Source: Isochrysis galbana
Lineage: Eukaryota; Haptophyta; Isochrysidales; Isochrysidaceae
Length of the DNA: 64,000 nt
Reading direction: 5' to 3'
Assembly (NCBI GenBank): GCA_018136815.1
Contig: CM030935.1
Location: forward strand, 1,732,204 to 1,796,203
The notes below the pieces were generated by a model. The model was not told where the DNA came from. It made no database searches and worked only from the letters and a program-made list of their open reading frames with translations. Positions 1 to 10,286 of this stretch are shown here, piece after piece. Both the position numbers and the translations under genes were made by a program. Each line of letters starts with the position of its first letter. Position 1 is the stretch's first letter.

Positions 1-867
1 GTCGTCCTTCTCGTCAACGATGGGCTCCAACATAGCGTCCGCTTGAGCGTCGGACGCATGGTCCTCCATCACACGCGAGGCATCCGTGGAGGTCTCGATC
101 GCGGCCTCCGCGGAGGTCGGCTCGGCTGCGGTCTCCGCGGACTCCTCGAGCTGAGTCAGTTCCTCCAGCTGCGTGGCCACCTCCAACCCCTCCTGAGCGG
201 GTGCGTCGGACGTCTCCTCTTCCTTCTCCTCCGTCTTCTCCTCACCCTCCTTTTCGTTCGCCTTGGCAGGAGCGGGCACCTCGGCGGTCTCGGCCTCCTC
301 GGCGGTCTCGCCCTTCTCCTCCTCCTCGAGCTGCGTGGCCTCTTCCAGCTGCGTGGCCTCTTCGAACCGAGTGAAGACTTCTCCGACTGGTGCGTCGGAC
401 GCAGCCGTCTTCTCATTCTCCGCCTTCTCCGCCTTCTCGTCCTCTTCCTCGGCTTCCTTCTCATCGGCGAGAGCGAGCGCGTGGGCGGTCTCGACCTCCT
501 CCATCGACTCGGCTGGCTCCTCGACATCCGCAACCCGCGCGATGGGAACAAGAAGACCTGGAGCGTCCGACGCACAGTCCTCGTTCTCCTCTTCTCCTCC
601 CACAGGCCCGGAGTCCTCGTCGGTGGTGGTGGTGGTGGCCTCATCGGTCGGGGAAAGGGCCTCCTCCTCGGCATCAGGAACGCGAACAGGATCCGCCTCC
701 TCCGCCGCGCCCTTGGAGCAGGAAGAGGAACGAGTCGTGCGAGCAGCGCTTGCGCTCGGCGTCCAGTCGACAGGTGGCTGTGTCGAGCGAGTCGAACGAA
801 ACCAGCGAGCAGGAGCACGAGAGGAGAGGACGGAGGACCGTACCGATGCGCGCCGAGTCGTCACCAT
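1..867 (-). CDS. Acidic Glu/Ala-rich protein, N-terminal part (runs off the window)
   Basis: An open reading frame of 289 codons starts at the ATG at 867 and reaches base 1 without a stop, so the C-terminus lies outside. Residues 1-30 are Arg/Ser-rich without acidic residues (MVTTRRASVRSSVL...), like an organelle-targeting presequence or a basic tail. The rest is very acidic, with a TTTTT run and short imperfect repeats of the type FEEATQLEEATQLEE, LEVATQLEELTQLEE and (A)SDAP. It is probably disordered or coiled-coil. The competing frames on both strands read only as Arg- or Ser-rich low complexity. The sense strand upstream of the ATG is pyrimidine-rich, as in many genes here. No family is recognised and function is unknown. 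Confidence 0.6.
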   Translation of the reverse strand, partial: MVTTRRASVRSSVLSSRAPARWFRSTRSTQPPVDWTPSASAARTTRSSSCSKGAAEEADPVRVPDAEEEALSPTDEATTTTTDEDSGPVGGEEENEDCASDAPGLLVPIARVADVEEPAESMEEVETAHALALADEKEAEEEDEKAEKAENEKTAASDAPVGEVFTRFEEATQLEEATQLEEEEKGETAEEAETAEVPAPAKANEKEGEEKTEEKEEETSDAPAQEGLEVATQLEELTQLEESAETAAEPTSAEAAIETSTDASRVMEDHASDAQADAMLEPIVDEKDD

Positions 868-1148
868 CGTGAGGAAGACGAGGGCGAGGAGAGAGCTGGA
901 GGGTGAGCGAGGAGGGAGGAGGGAGGCAGGCAGTAGGAGCCGTCTCTCTCTGGTAGGTCGATGAGAGGGGGAGGAGGGGACCCGGGGGAGAGACCCCAAG
1001 ACCTATCGATTGTTTACGTTAGTGTTTTCGCAATATACGGTAATATTTTCCCCGGCCCCAGGGGTGCCCCCGCGGTTCCCGAACGCCTCTGCGTCCAGAG
1101 TCCCCCCGCGGAAAGAGTGAACGCACGGCGTGCACCTTCCTGGAAGTT

Positions 1149-1461
1149 GCTATGCGCACGCACGGCGCCCCGCGGGGGGGGGAGCCGATGTGCATACGCA
1201 CGGCGTGCACAATGATTGCAAGCAATCACACGTGCTGCGCAAACGAAACGTCTCGTATATGGCTACTTTACGTTAATGTGGGCCTTAGGGAAAAAAGTTT
1301 CTATGCGCACGCACGGCGCCCTCGCGAGGGGGAAGTCGATGCGCATACGCACGGCGTGCTCAATGATTGCAAGTAATCACATGTGCTGCGTAAACGAAAC
1401 ATCTCGTATACGGCGACTTTATGTTAAAAAAAGTTTCTATGCACATCTCGTATACGGCGAT
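1149..1461. repeat. 151-bp tandem repeat, two copies plus a fragment
   Basis: The unit beginning TATGCGCACGCACGGCGCC occurs at about 1150 and again at about 1301, followed by a short third piece that repeats the CTCGTATACGGCGA part. The rest of the intergenic stretch from 868 to 2936 holds family E and A fragments, GTA and CTTTCTA microsatellites (1690-1715, 1788-1817) and long G-runs (2260-2780). No gene was seen in it. Confidence 0.75.
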
Positions 1462-1511
1462 TAGCTTTGTTTTGTACCACTATTGTTCATAACTAAAAAG
1501 AAAACAGATTG

Positions 1512-1535
1512 TGGTCCTCTTTTGACGGAACGCGA
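1512..1535 (-). repeat. Family E terminus
   Basis: Reverse complement of the conserved motif GCGTTCCGTCAAAAG followed by AGG. Other copies lie at 25868, 28948 and 60895, each at the edge of another repeat. It is probably the end of a transposable element; the element body was not delimited. Confidence 0.5.
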
Positions 1536-1580
1536 CTTTCAGGAGCCTTACCCGGATCCTGGGAACAGTCCATCTCCACA

Positions 1581-1668
1581 CCATGGCGGGGGAGGAGTGG
1601 AGAGAGGGGGGGGCTCGTGCCCCCCTATGCCCCATGCCCCCATGGGCGAACTAAGTATAAACTTAGTT
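1581..1668 (+). mobile_element. Family A element, 3' end only
   Basis: This copy carries only the last hairpins of the family: a G-run/C-run stem with loop TCGT, then AACTAAGTATAAACTTAGTT at 1649-1668. It is truncated on its 5' side next to an E terminus. Confidence 0.7.
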
Positions 1669-2936
1669 GAGAACGTAGCTAGCTAGCATGGCGGCGGTAG
1701 TAGTAGTAGTAGTACGTCGGTTGTAGGTAGGTGGTTGTGTGGGCCTGGGCCTGGGCTTGCTGTAGTTGATTGAAGTCTTGCAGCTGGTGCTTTCTACTTT
1801 CTACTTTCTACTTTCTAGTTACCCAGATAACAGGCGAATGGACGGTGTTTGTCACACACACTTCACACTTCTTGACATTGACATTGTCGATGCCATTGTG
1901 CACTTTGCGCCCGTTCCGAGATCATAAAATGTGGTTAATGATCTCCGGCTGGCGGCCGGCGAGGCTCGTTCTCCTCTCTTTCTCTTCCTCTCCACGCACG
2001 CATAACGCACAAGTTATGCATAAGCATAAGCGCGCGCATATCGCATATCGCATATGCATATGCACATGCTCCCGCATGCGTGCTCGCGGCAAACACGGAA
2101 GGGGCTGCGGGGCTGCGAAATACCGCAAAACTGGCCTGTTTTTGGCCATAGCGGAAATCGGTAAAAACGCACTTCCCACCTAGGGTCCGGAGCGGCAGGA
2201 AGACCGTCCGGAGAGTTTTGTTTTAGTTGTGATCGTGATCGATTCTGATTGGTGGTTGCGGGGGGGGGGGGGGGGGGGGGGGGTTCTGAGAGAAGACCAC
2301 GGAGGTCCGTTTGCGCTTCGTCCTCTGTGTGTCCAATGTCCAATGCAACCCTGCTCGCATGTTTCGTCCGATCGAGGAGGGCTGTTCTCGATCCGCGTCT
2401 TCTCATCCGCTCGAGGGAGGAGAGAGGGGCGGGGGGGGCCGAGGCCACCCTCCACGTGGGGGAGGGGGGGGAGAGGGAGGGGGGGGGATGGACTGACACG
2501 GCGATGGAGAGAGAGAGAGAGACCCGGCAGGCGGCTCGCTCAATTCTACTCTTCTACTTCCTCCGCTGTTCGAGCTCGGATCTGGGACAACAAAGACCCA
2601 TCAGGGGGGGGAGGGGGGGGGGGGGAGGCACGCTGCGAGCCAATGAGCCGTCGCGCGGGGGGGGAGGGGGGGGGCAGGGAGAGGAGGGTGGGGGGGGGGG
2701 AGGGGGAGAAGGGCGGGGTGGGGGGGGGGGGAGCCTCATCAGGGGAGAGGGGGGGGGCAGGGGGAGGAAGAGGGAGGGAGGGCCTCCTCCCTCCCCCCCT
2801 CGAGTTGTCTAAGGCCTCTTTTCCGCCTGCGCGCGCCTACCTCCTCCCCGTCGCCCTTCCTTCCTAGCCCTTCTCGCCCTCGCCCTCGCGCCCCTCGCCC
2901 TCGCGCCCCTCGCCCTCGCGCCCTCTTCTCGGCACC

Positions 2937-4116
2937 ATGAGGGGCGGGCAGGGCGACGAGGCGCGCGATGAGGCCGCCCCCGGGCGCCAGTCAGGAGGTC
3001 CAACCGATGAGCATGAGCAAGACGCAACTGGTGCCAGCCACTCGCTCTCGACCTGGCCACACCCTTGCTCGACTCAGAAGGTGTGCTCGTGCTCCGCGTC
3101 CTCATCGAGCCCTAGGCTCTGTGCCGTCCGCTTTGGCGACGTCGACGTATTATACCACGACGTGCGGCTTGACGACTCCAAGCTGCCTAGTGATGGGCTT
3201 GCGCCCATTGGACTCGGCAAGCTGCAGGTGCTTCCATCGAATGCCAGCGTGACAAGCAGTGTGAGCGAGTAGTCTCACGACTCGTCCCTATGATGCGCAT
3301 ACCATCAGCGGTTGAATCCACGGGAACCCATGCTGACTTCCCGCCCCTCCACTGTTTGCATTACATTTGCGACTCTCTCCTCACCCTCCATGGCCACGGA
3401 ACACTCACCACAGACTCTTGGTTCATCTCAGGAACGGGAGCAGTGGGAGATCGACCGCTACGAGCGGCAGCGAGAGGAGGGTGCAGACAGGCGTCGTGGC
3501 GTTGGCATCATCCCACCAGACGATCGGCTCGCCTCCTTGATGGTGCGACATGCCTCACTAGATGCGGCGGGACTGCTACATCAGTGAATGCCAATGGCTG
3601 AGTCGTTGTCGCCCTGCACGAGGCAAGGCACATCGTGCCTCGTACGGCGGATCGAGAGCATGTGGCTAGATAGCACGATTAGACTCACTCCGTCCCCCGC
3701 TTGTACAGTTGCTCCCGAGAAGTGCGTCGATGGAGGCTCTGGCCCAGATCGAGGCATCGAATGCTCAAGTGCGTGCTGAGCGTGCGGTCTCATTGCGTGA
3801 ATACATCTATCAAATAGCATACGAACGAGTCCCACCAGGTGAGACACCAATTCTAATAAAGTGATTCTTCATGCGACTTTGCGTACCTTCCCTTGATTCT
3901 CCGGGACAAACGGGTCCATCATTGAGCTTCGCAATTTTACTCAGCTGATCCATACCCTTACACTTCCTTGCACCTATTTCATTAGGGGAGGGCGAACCGG
4001 TCGGAGAGGACGAACCTCCTCGCCGGCGGCGAAAACTCGACGATCTGAGCTTGGTCCGGGTGCTGCTCCGTTCTGGGAATACATGTGGCACCGAGGTTGC
4101 GGCCGCCGTCTCGTAA
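2937..4116 (+). CDS. Conserved algal protein of unknown function, four exons
   Basis: The proposed model is join(2937..3260, 3432..3583, 3723..3838, 3986..4116), 240 aa, with GT-AG introns of 171, 139 and 147 nt and matching phases. Exon 1 carries VRFGDVDVLYHDVRLDDS followed by a KLPSDG.APIGLG pattern. Exon 2 carries WEIDRYERQRE and an RRRGVGIIPPDDR stretch. This order (V.FG.V.V..., then G.P...LG, then D.YE..R..RR...P...R) resembles a motif set I know from many uncharacterised proteins of diatoms and other algae. A basic PPRRRRKLDDL segment near the C-terminus may be a nuclear localisation signal. Exons 2-4 read as clear charged coding sequence. The first-exon boundary is the least certain, and the molecular role is unknown. 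Confidence 0.55.
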
Positions 4117-5014
4117 CTTCTCCAGCCGCCGCGCCTCGTATCGGGCATCGCTGGAAGTGGAGTAAAACATTACCTGAGCTACTCCCGATGGTGGTGGCTG
4201 AACACATCCTCGGCTCACATGGCTTTCGCATACCATGTCAGTGTATTTTGTCAGTGGCCACCTTCAATCCGTCAGGCAGCCACATACACGCCCCATTGCT
4301 TTCTCATCTTGCATGGGCGGAAGCGCGGTTGTCAAATACTAGTAGTAGTAGAGTAAAAAATACATGCACCCGTTAATGCATATGTCGAGTTGTTCTTCTT
4401 TGTCGGAGTCTTGAGGAATGGTGGGTGGGTTGAGCGAGGACGGGGTTTCAGTCGAGGCGTTGCCAATAGAGTTGGTGTTTTTCTCGTGACGAATCGCGAG
4501 CTGACGCTTAGGACCAGAGCTTAGCCTGTGCATGTGTGTGTGCAGCAACGTATGGATAGTGGATCGAATTCGAATTATTCTGAATTGGCTATCGGGGCGT
4601 ATGTGGCTGCTTCTTTGCGACTTTTTCTGCTAGTTTCGTCCAAAAGTTCTGCTGGATTGGATTGCCGGGATTCACGACAAGAACAAAGCCCTCTCACGCC
4701 TAACGCCTAGGGGTAGGCCAGGATATCCCTCTTTTTCCACCCAAATATCTCTTGGAAATATCCCTGTTATATCAAAGCCACCTACCCAAATATCTCAAAA
4801 ATATCTCTGCATATCTTCGCTACTATACTATTACAACAGCGTGTATACGCACACATATGTATGTATATAGTAGTATGTATATACTTCTTATAACTTATAG
4901 ATGATAGATGATGATTGATGGGACAACACACACATCCATCAGACATTTCTCTAAATAAATATCCTGCGTGCGTTTTCGTTTCCTCTGCCTGCGATTGAAT
5001 CTTGAATCGCAGCA

Positions 5015-5209
5015 TCACGGATGCCTGACGTTCGTGCCGACTTTGACTTTGAGCGCGTTGGACTTCTTGGCGACGAAGTCCGCAGCGGCAATGACCTCGA
5101 CCGCGCTCTCGCTCGCGCTCTCCGACCCTCCTTCTCCTTCCTGCGGCTCCTCGTTGGGCGACAGCCGCGACGCATCGTCGGACGACTCGCTCGTATCGCT
5201 CACTCGCAC
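5015..5209 (-). CDS. Possible small acidic protein or exon
   Basis: A GC-rich island in AT-rich surroundings reads on the minus strand as an acidic, Ser-rich stretch (...SPNEEPQEGEGG...) ending in KKSNALKVKVGTNVRHP. There is no clear ATG; the frame continues upstream to about 5218 and may be entered by splicing. No domain is recognised. The flanks from 4117 to 5014 hold only AT-rich sequence and GTA/TATG microsatellites. Confidence 0.25.
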   Translation of the reverse strand: MRVSDTSESSDDASRLSPNEEPQEGEGGSESASESAVEVIAAADFVAKKSNALKVKVGTNVRHP

Positions 5210-5502
5210 TCGCTCCGAAAGTACGTTCCTGCGCCGCGCTGAACGGCGCGAGCGGGCTGATCCTGCATGGGGTGATTTTTTCTGACGGGCTACTTGGTCC
5301 TTATTTATTGCATTGGTATTGGGTCGACGTTTAGCGTCTATTGTCTATTGTGGACGGTGCGCATCGTGCATCGTTTTGTCGCATTCATCCTAGATGATGC
5401 GTTTTCCAGGTTCTTACTTATCTCCAGGTCCTTCGCCGTGCGGCCACACGGTGAAGCTCAGGCACATCTAGGTTGGTAGGGTTCACTTACCGATTTTTCG
5501 GT

Positions 5503-5888
5503 GGCGACCCCTGGAGCCTGGAGGCTCCCGGAGGCCAGCTCAGGGGGCAGAGGAGGCTGGGGCTGGGCCCTGGCCTCCCTTGCCTCTCCCTCGCTGGCGC
5601 TCCTGAGCCTCTTGGGGCCCCCACGTTGCACTTGTCTGCCTGTCGACCAAGGGGGGGGGGGGGGGGGGTTGGAGCAATGGGCTGGCCACGAGGGGCCAGG
5701 CTGAGCGATCGAACCAGGCGTGCGTGTCAGTGGAAGAGTGGGTCAGCAGGCCAGTGTGCTCCTGACAGCAGCAATCAGGCATGCCAGGAGGAGGATGCGT
5801 GGTTCCTCCCCCATGGCAGGGGAGGAATGGAGAGAGGGGGGAGCTCTGGCTCTGGCCCCCCATGGGTCAACCAAGTATAAACTTAGTT
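5503..5888 (+). mobile_element. Family A element
   Basis: This copy shows the internal blocks of the family (CCTGGAGGCTCC..., CTGGCC/GGCCAG stem, TCCTCCCC/GGGGAGGA stem) and ends in AACCAAG-TATAAA-CTTAGTT at 5869-5888. A G-run of about 17 bases interrupts it at about 5652. The 5' part present in the longest copies is absent. Confidence 0.75.
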
Positions 5889-6129
5889 GCATTGTCCCCT
5901 ATTCTAACAATAGCTTAGGGATTGAGAAAGAAACAGGCCCCCTAGCGGCACAGGAGGAGGGCGAGAACTCACGGCTGGGGGCAGCAGGTGCACCGCCCGC
6001 TCAAACCCCCCGTCCCTCCGGCAACCTGAGCCCCTAAGTAGAGCACAAGGGGAGAGCTAGTGAGGGAAAGGAAGGGGAAAGGGCGTGGCTACTAGAATGA
6101 GTCCCATTGCCGCGAGCGAGGCGAGAATA

Positions 6130-6168
6130 TTAAAAGGTTTTTAAGCCCAGAATCTTCAGATTTTTTTT
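6130..6168 (+). mobile_element. LINE (family L) 3' tail
   Basis: AAGCCCAGAATCTTCAGA followed by eight T is the same terminus as in the longer L copies at 17427 and 30857. It lies about 220 bp beyond the stop codon of the ABC gene. Confidence 0.6.
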
Positions 6169-6390
6169 GACTCTCCGATGTACAAAGGTTTTTGTTTCAA
6201 CCCAATCTCCCCCACTACTACTTGTCGTTGCCTCATGCATGCGTGAAGCCCGATTTCTTTGTTGGGAAGTGCGGACTTGAAATTGCAGTACATCTACACA
6301 CTCTCTCTGACCCTCTGCGCATCCTCGTTCGTGTCTACGCGGTTGTGCCCAGACACAAAGAACTAGCATGGTCGGTTGGGCTCCACCTCT

Positions 6391-8280
6391 TCATCTAGAT
6401 GAGCCCCCATGGGGTGGCTCCGCCACCGGGACCACAACGCCTCGTAGCATTAGCTCATCTTCGGAGGTCGACACCTGGCGACTTTCCCAGCCCAACGGCA
6501 ATACACTGGCACGCGCTGAAAGGTGCGAGACTGTACGGACACCGGCGGTGGTAGCAGCAGAGGCAGTTGTGCCGGTCATTGGACGAGGGGCATGTTTGTC
6601 TACCACAAGAGTGGAGCTGGGAAGTGGCATTGGGCGGGGCTCTAACGTCTTGTGCACTCCAACCGCCCCGTTTCCGTTGGCACCTGGATCCGCAAAAACG
6701 GCAAGTGCCGCCGAAGCTCGTTCCCATAGGATGCGGAGCTCCGCAGCCTCCTTAGTCACAACTCCAATGTTGAAGGAGCCCACGGCGCTCGAACAGGCAG
6801 CCAGATGTGCCTGCATCTTGGCCAATGCATCTTGCAGCACTGGCGCCATAGTCTTCTGCATAGGGGTCGCCTTGTAATGCGGGGAGCTAGCACACGTTTG
6901 ATCAGTTGGATTAACCTCCACCCCACTCGCGCGGCAGTGCTGCGCAGAGTTTGGCGGGAGGCTCTCCGCCTTGCAGTCCATGTTTGGAGACGAGGCTTGC
7001 GTGCTGCCATTCGATGTGTGCGAATACAGAGTACTAACGCACTTGTCCTCCGGAGCTGCAGGCATGTGGTCGGTGTTGTTACAGACTTCGGCGGGCGGCT
7101 TCGCGCCAGTCGCCTGTGCAGACGCGTTCCGTGCGGATCCATGGACGGTTTCAGGTGGTTGCCGAGAACTTGTAACATCCTCATCCATAGCATTCAGCCG
7201 AGCAATTTTTGCTCCTCTCACCTCTGGAGGTTCATCATAGTCCCACACATGGTCTCCAAAAGCGCCGCTGCTCGCAACCGTCCTACTGCTCCACCCAATC
7301 GGTAAGGCGACTTTGTCGGCGGGGCTTTGCTCAGCAGAGACGGGGCTCGAAGTAGGTGGTGTGGCAACAAGTTGGCTGGGTGTCGGAGCCCATGCTGGCA
7401 TCGGTGGGGGTGAGGCGAAAGAAGGGGCGCCTCCATCGCAGGGAGCATTGTGCTCCTTTTCGCGCACAGCGTACGCGTGTAGCTCGAGCAGCCAGTTTAC
7501 AGCACGCTCCATGTGCGCGGTCTTTACGGGTTCGACCCACTTCAGTGCCAGCGCATAGGTTGCACCTGGCGATGAGAGTACGTCGGCTTTGGCAGTGTGG
7601 GTGATGGATCCATCCTTCAGGTGGGCAGCGTGCGTGGGCCATCCATCTAGGCCGTCAAAGATGTGCGTGCAATAAATGACTGCTGCACCGCGCTCTTCAG
7701 ATTCCGCGCGCAGGAATTGCAGCAGCGCCGCGCGGGCAGCAACATCGAGGGCATTGGTGGCTTCGTCAAGCACAATGAGAGGACGAGCAGGCAACAGCGC
7801 CAAAAAGAGTTGCACACGGCGGCGCTGCCCGCTCGAGCAGGCGGCTAGGGTCCTGGATGCCAGCAGGGGTCCGTTGATGCCGAGTACCCCGAGGAGTTCC
7901 TGTGCTCGCTCGCGTGCCTGCTGTTCTCCTTCCGGACCTGCCTCGTCGACCTGGCGTGCCACATGCGAGGCAATGAGTTCAGCAGGCGAGAGCGTGCAGA
8001 GCGACTCGTCCCACTCGTCGGTGATGAGGGTGACCTGTGAGGCGAGCTCGGTCGTCTCAAATGCTGGCTGACCAAGCGCGTTGACCCTGCCGCCCGTCGA
8101 CTTCCTGCGGCCGGCAATGAGGCGGAGGAGCGTGCTCTTGCCAGCACCGTTTGCGCCAACCAGCAGCAGCCGGCCAGCGTGCGGCAGGGAGAGGTTGACG
8201 CCGCGCACGACGGGCGCGGAGCTATCTTGGTATGTGAAGTAGGCGTCGCTCAGCTCGACCGCCGGGCTCGTCGGCGCCAT
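6391..8280 (-). CDS. CAF16-like soluble ABC ATPase with long C-terminal extension
   Basis: This is a single-exon gene of 629 aa. Residues 1-235 form one ABC nucleotide-binding domain: Walker A GANGAGKST at 42-50, signature CSSGQ near 148-152, Walker B PLIVLDEATNALD at about 167-179, and a switch His in a YCTH motif. No transmembrane segments are present. This is the layout of the CAF16/ABCI group, which in yeast associates with the CCR4-NOT complex. The remaining roughly 390 residues are low-complexity and contain two related motifs, LPIGWSSRTV and LPLGWESRQV, that look like degenerate WW-type or family-specific modules. A pyrimidine-rich leader precedes the ATG. The assignment to the ABC superfamily is secure; the CCR4-NOT link is inferred from the family. 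Confidence 0.88.
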   Translation of the reverse strand: MAPTSPAVELSDAYFTYQDSSAPVVRGVNLSLPHAGRLLLVGANGAGKSTLLRLIAGRRKSTGGRVNALGQPAFETTELASQVTLITDEWDESLCTLSPAELIASHVARQVDEAGPEGEQQARERAQELLGVLGINGPLLASRTLAACSSGQRRRVQLFLALLPARPLIVLDEATNALDVAARAALLQFLRAESEERGAAVIYCTHIFDGLDGWPTHAAHLKDGSITHTAKADVLSSPGATYALALKWVEPVKTAHMERAVNWLLELHAYAVREKEHNAPCDGGAPSFASPPPMPAWAPTPSQLVATPPTSSPVSAEQSPADKVALPIGWSSRTVASSGAFGDHVWDYDEPPEVRGAKIARLNAMDEDVTSSRQPPETVHGSARNASAQATGAKPPAEVCNNTDHMPAAPEDKCVSTLYSHTSNGSTQASSPNMDCKAESLPPNSAQHCRASGVEVNPTDQTCASSPHYKATPMQKTMAPVLQDALAKMQAHLAACSSAVGSFNIGVVTKEAAELRILWERASAALAVFADPGANGNGAVGVHKTLEPRPMPLPSSTLVVDKHAPRPMTGTTASAATTAGVRTVSHLSARASVLPLGWESRQVSTSEDELMLRGVVVPVAEPPHGGSSR

Positions 8281-8527
8281 GGGGCACGCAGAGAGAGGAG
8301 AGTGGGCACGACGGGGCAGGGACGGCTGGGACGAGGAGGGGGTAGCCTCGGAGGTCTAAAAGAATTGAGAAAACAACGACAGTATTCAGTAGTAGAGGGA
8401 TTCGCCTTGGTTTTGTTGTAGATTGCAGGATGAGGAGTGGGGGTGGGTGCCGCGGCCATGCGGCCATCGAATAAAAAGCCTGAAGATTCTCTAGAGCTCT
8501 AGAATAACGGATAATTCATTTTATCGC

Positions 8528-8710
8528 AAGTAAGTTTTTACTTAGTTCCGTATGGGGAGGCGCCTCGCGTGCTCCCGCCCTCCCCCTAAGGCTCCAATTC
8601 TCCTCCGGGGGATATTGTCGGTCATCCCCATGCTCCATCCATGCTCCATGCTCTGCCATTTGCAAATGCCATTTGGCATTTGGCATGAGACATGAGCTAG
8701 GCATCCATCA
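8528..8710 (-). mobile_element. Divergent family A element
   Basis: On the minus strand this ends in the family-type hairpin (AACTAAG, five A, CTTACTT) at 8528-8547. The adjoining sequence is again rich in stem-loops, such as the AAATGCC/GGCATTT pair near 8655-8685. The upstream limit is not clear. Confidence 0.45.
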
Positions 8711-8944
8711 ATACTACCCAAACCCCCAGCCCCCAGTCCCCAGTGGGCGCGGGTCGCTAGCCGCACTCTATCACGGATGGCCTCTTGCCTCCCTCCTGTC
8801 CTCTTTGTACTTCCTAAGTCCAATGGGGGGGGCTTCTCTTCACGTGAGAGGAGAGAGGAGGCGACGGGCCCCCTCTCTGCTCTCTTCTTTTTCTCTTTCC
8901 TCGCCTGCTCACACCCTCCCCACGCGCGTCCTGTTTATGTTAGT

Positions 8945-9105
8945 TCTCTACGTGTTACTGTGAATGCGCGTTCGATAGTGGTGTGAGGGAATTGTAAGAG
9001 GAATTTTACCCGGTTCTGATCTGGAGAGAGCGCGAGCGATGGCGTCGCTCTCCCTCCTCTCGGCCGCCCTGGTCACCGCGATGGTGCCCGGGCGATATGG
9101 AGCTG
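8945..9105 (+). repeat. Family C repeat, copy 1
   Basis: About 160 bp match the reverse complement of 44262-44425. Both copies contain an in-frame ATG followed by the peptide MASLSLL.AALVT.MVPGRY. The stretch 8711-8944 holds no gene that I can see. Confidence 0.7.
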
Positions 9106-9389
9106 CTGCACGGGATGGGATGGGGCCTTCTGGACCCATCCCAGTGGATCGCGCCTGCTCGTCGCGTCTGCGTGCGCTCGTTGAGCCACGGCAGCCGAAA
9201 ACGGAAAACCCTCCCCTCCTCGCTCAGCCGCATGGCTGCGGCGATGGAGCAAGGTGTGAGGGGCTCATGTGGAGGGGTCTATGGCCCCTCTCATGGCCCC
9301 ATTGGGTCACTCTTACTCGGGTCTGCCCCCTTTACTGGCCTCGCGGCCAATTCTCCGCGCTCGCGCGCGCTCGCTGAGCCGCTTCGGCC

Positions 9390-9830
9390 GGAACCCCTAC
9401 GCTGCCACCTGAAAGGAGGTGGAGGGGTGATCCAAGTGCGCCAAGGCACGCCGCATGCGTCCACCCGCCACCCGCCACCGCACCGGCCACGGGCAGCTTC
9501 CGCATGCAACCCGACTGCTCCACATGGCAGATAAGTTCGTTGAACAGCTCGCGACGCATCCGCATGTGGTGGTAAAAGGTAAAAGTAAAAGGTGAGGTCA
9601 TCGCCCTCGGTGAAGTAGGCAAACAGCGAGCTGTTGCGCCACTTACCGCGGACTCTCTGCACCCGCCTACGCACCTCCTGCCCCTCACGCGAGTGCGCGA
9701 CTGCCAGGCACAGCGCCGCGATGAGCCGCTTGCGCCGCGCTTGCTGCGCCCGCATCTGCGTCTCAACCTGGGCGACGAGAGTGGGCCAGAGGCGCGCGTG
9801 GCCATGAACCATGAATGGCCTCGGCTGCGC
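9390..9830 (-). pseudogene. PIF/Harbinger transposase N-terminal remnant
   Basis: Minus-strand frames read ...RKRLIAALCLAVAHSRE... and then, after a frame change near 9570-9590, YHHMRMRRELFNELICHVE. This resembles the region before the DDE domain in PIF/Harbinger (DDE_Tnp_4) transposases. The frame change coincides with a short TTTTAC/TTTTACC duplication. No catalytic core follows, so this is a fragment. The assignment rests on the LFNEL-type motif and the context of a second Harbinger element next door. Confidence 0.4.
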
Positions 9831-10286
9831 CGGTCACGCCGGCCAGCGCGGCCCGGTTCGATTGGTTCACTCGCGCGCCAGCCCGTGGCGAGCGGGGGCT
9901 CCTAGGCGCCATCGCGACGATTGCAGCCGGCGCCGAGTGATCCAGAGCGTTCAGTTTTTTTTCTTTGACAAAGCACAAAGCAAAAAATTAGGTAAATTTT
10001 TGCGGCCGTTTTCCCCATAACGCACGCGACTGTCGGCAAGGAGGGTTAGGAGTACAGTATTGATGTAGAATGTATTCCGGTCTGTGTCTTCTGATTCCTT
10101 TTAAAGAGTGAAAGAGTCGGGGGTTTTTGCGGGGTTGAAACAACGTTGGAAGAAGGTTCGAAGAGCTCGTTCAAAGAAGTCACGATCCTCAATCCTTCCT
10201 TAAACCGGAGAGTTGGAAGAGGCCCAGTGCGCGCCTCTTCCAACTGTCTGCCGGTGGAAGAGAGGAGAGAGGAGAGCGAGAGAGCG

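Noticed and set aside
43-906. Plus-strand frames of 230-287 aa over the first kilobase
   Set aside because: They read as Ser- or Leu/Gly/Arg-rich low complexity, the mirror image of the acidic minus-strand frame, which continues off the edge and has a clear ATG.
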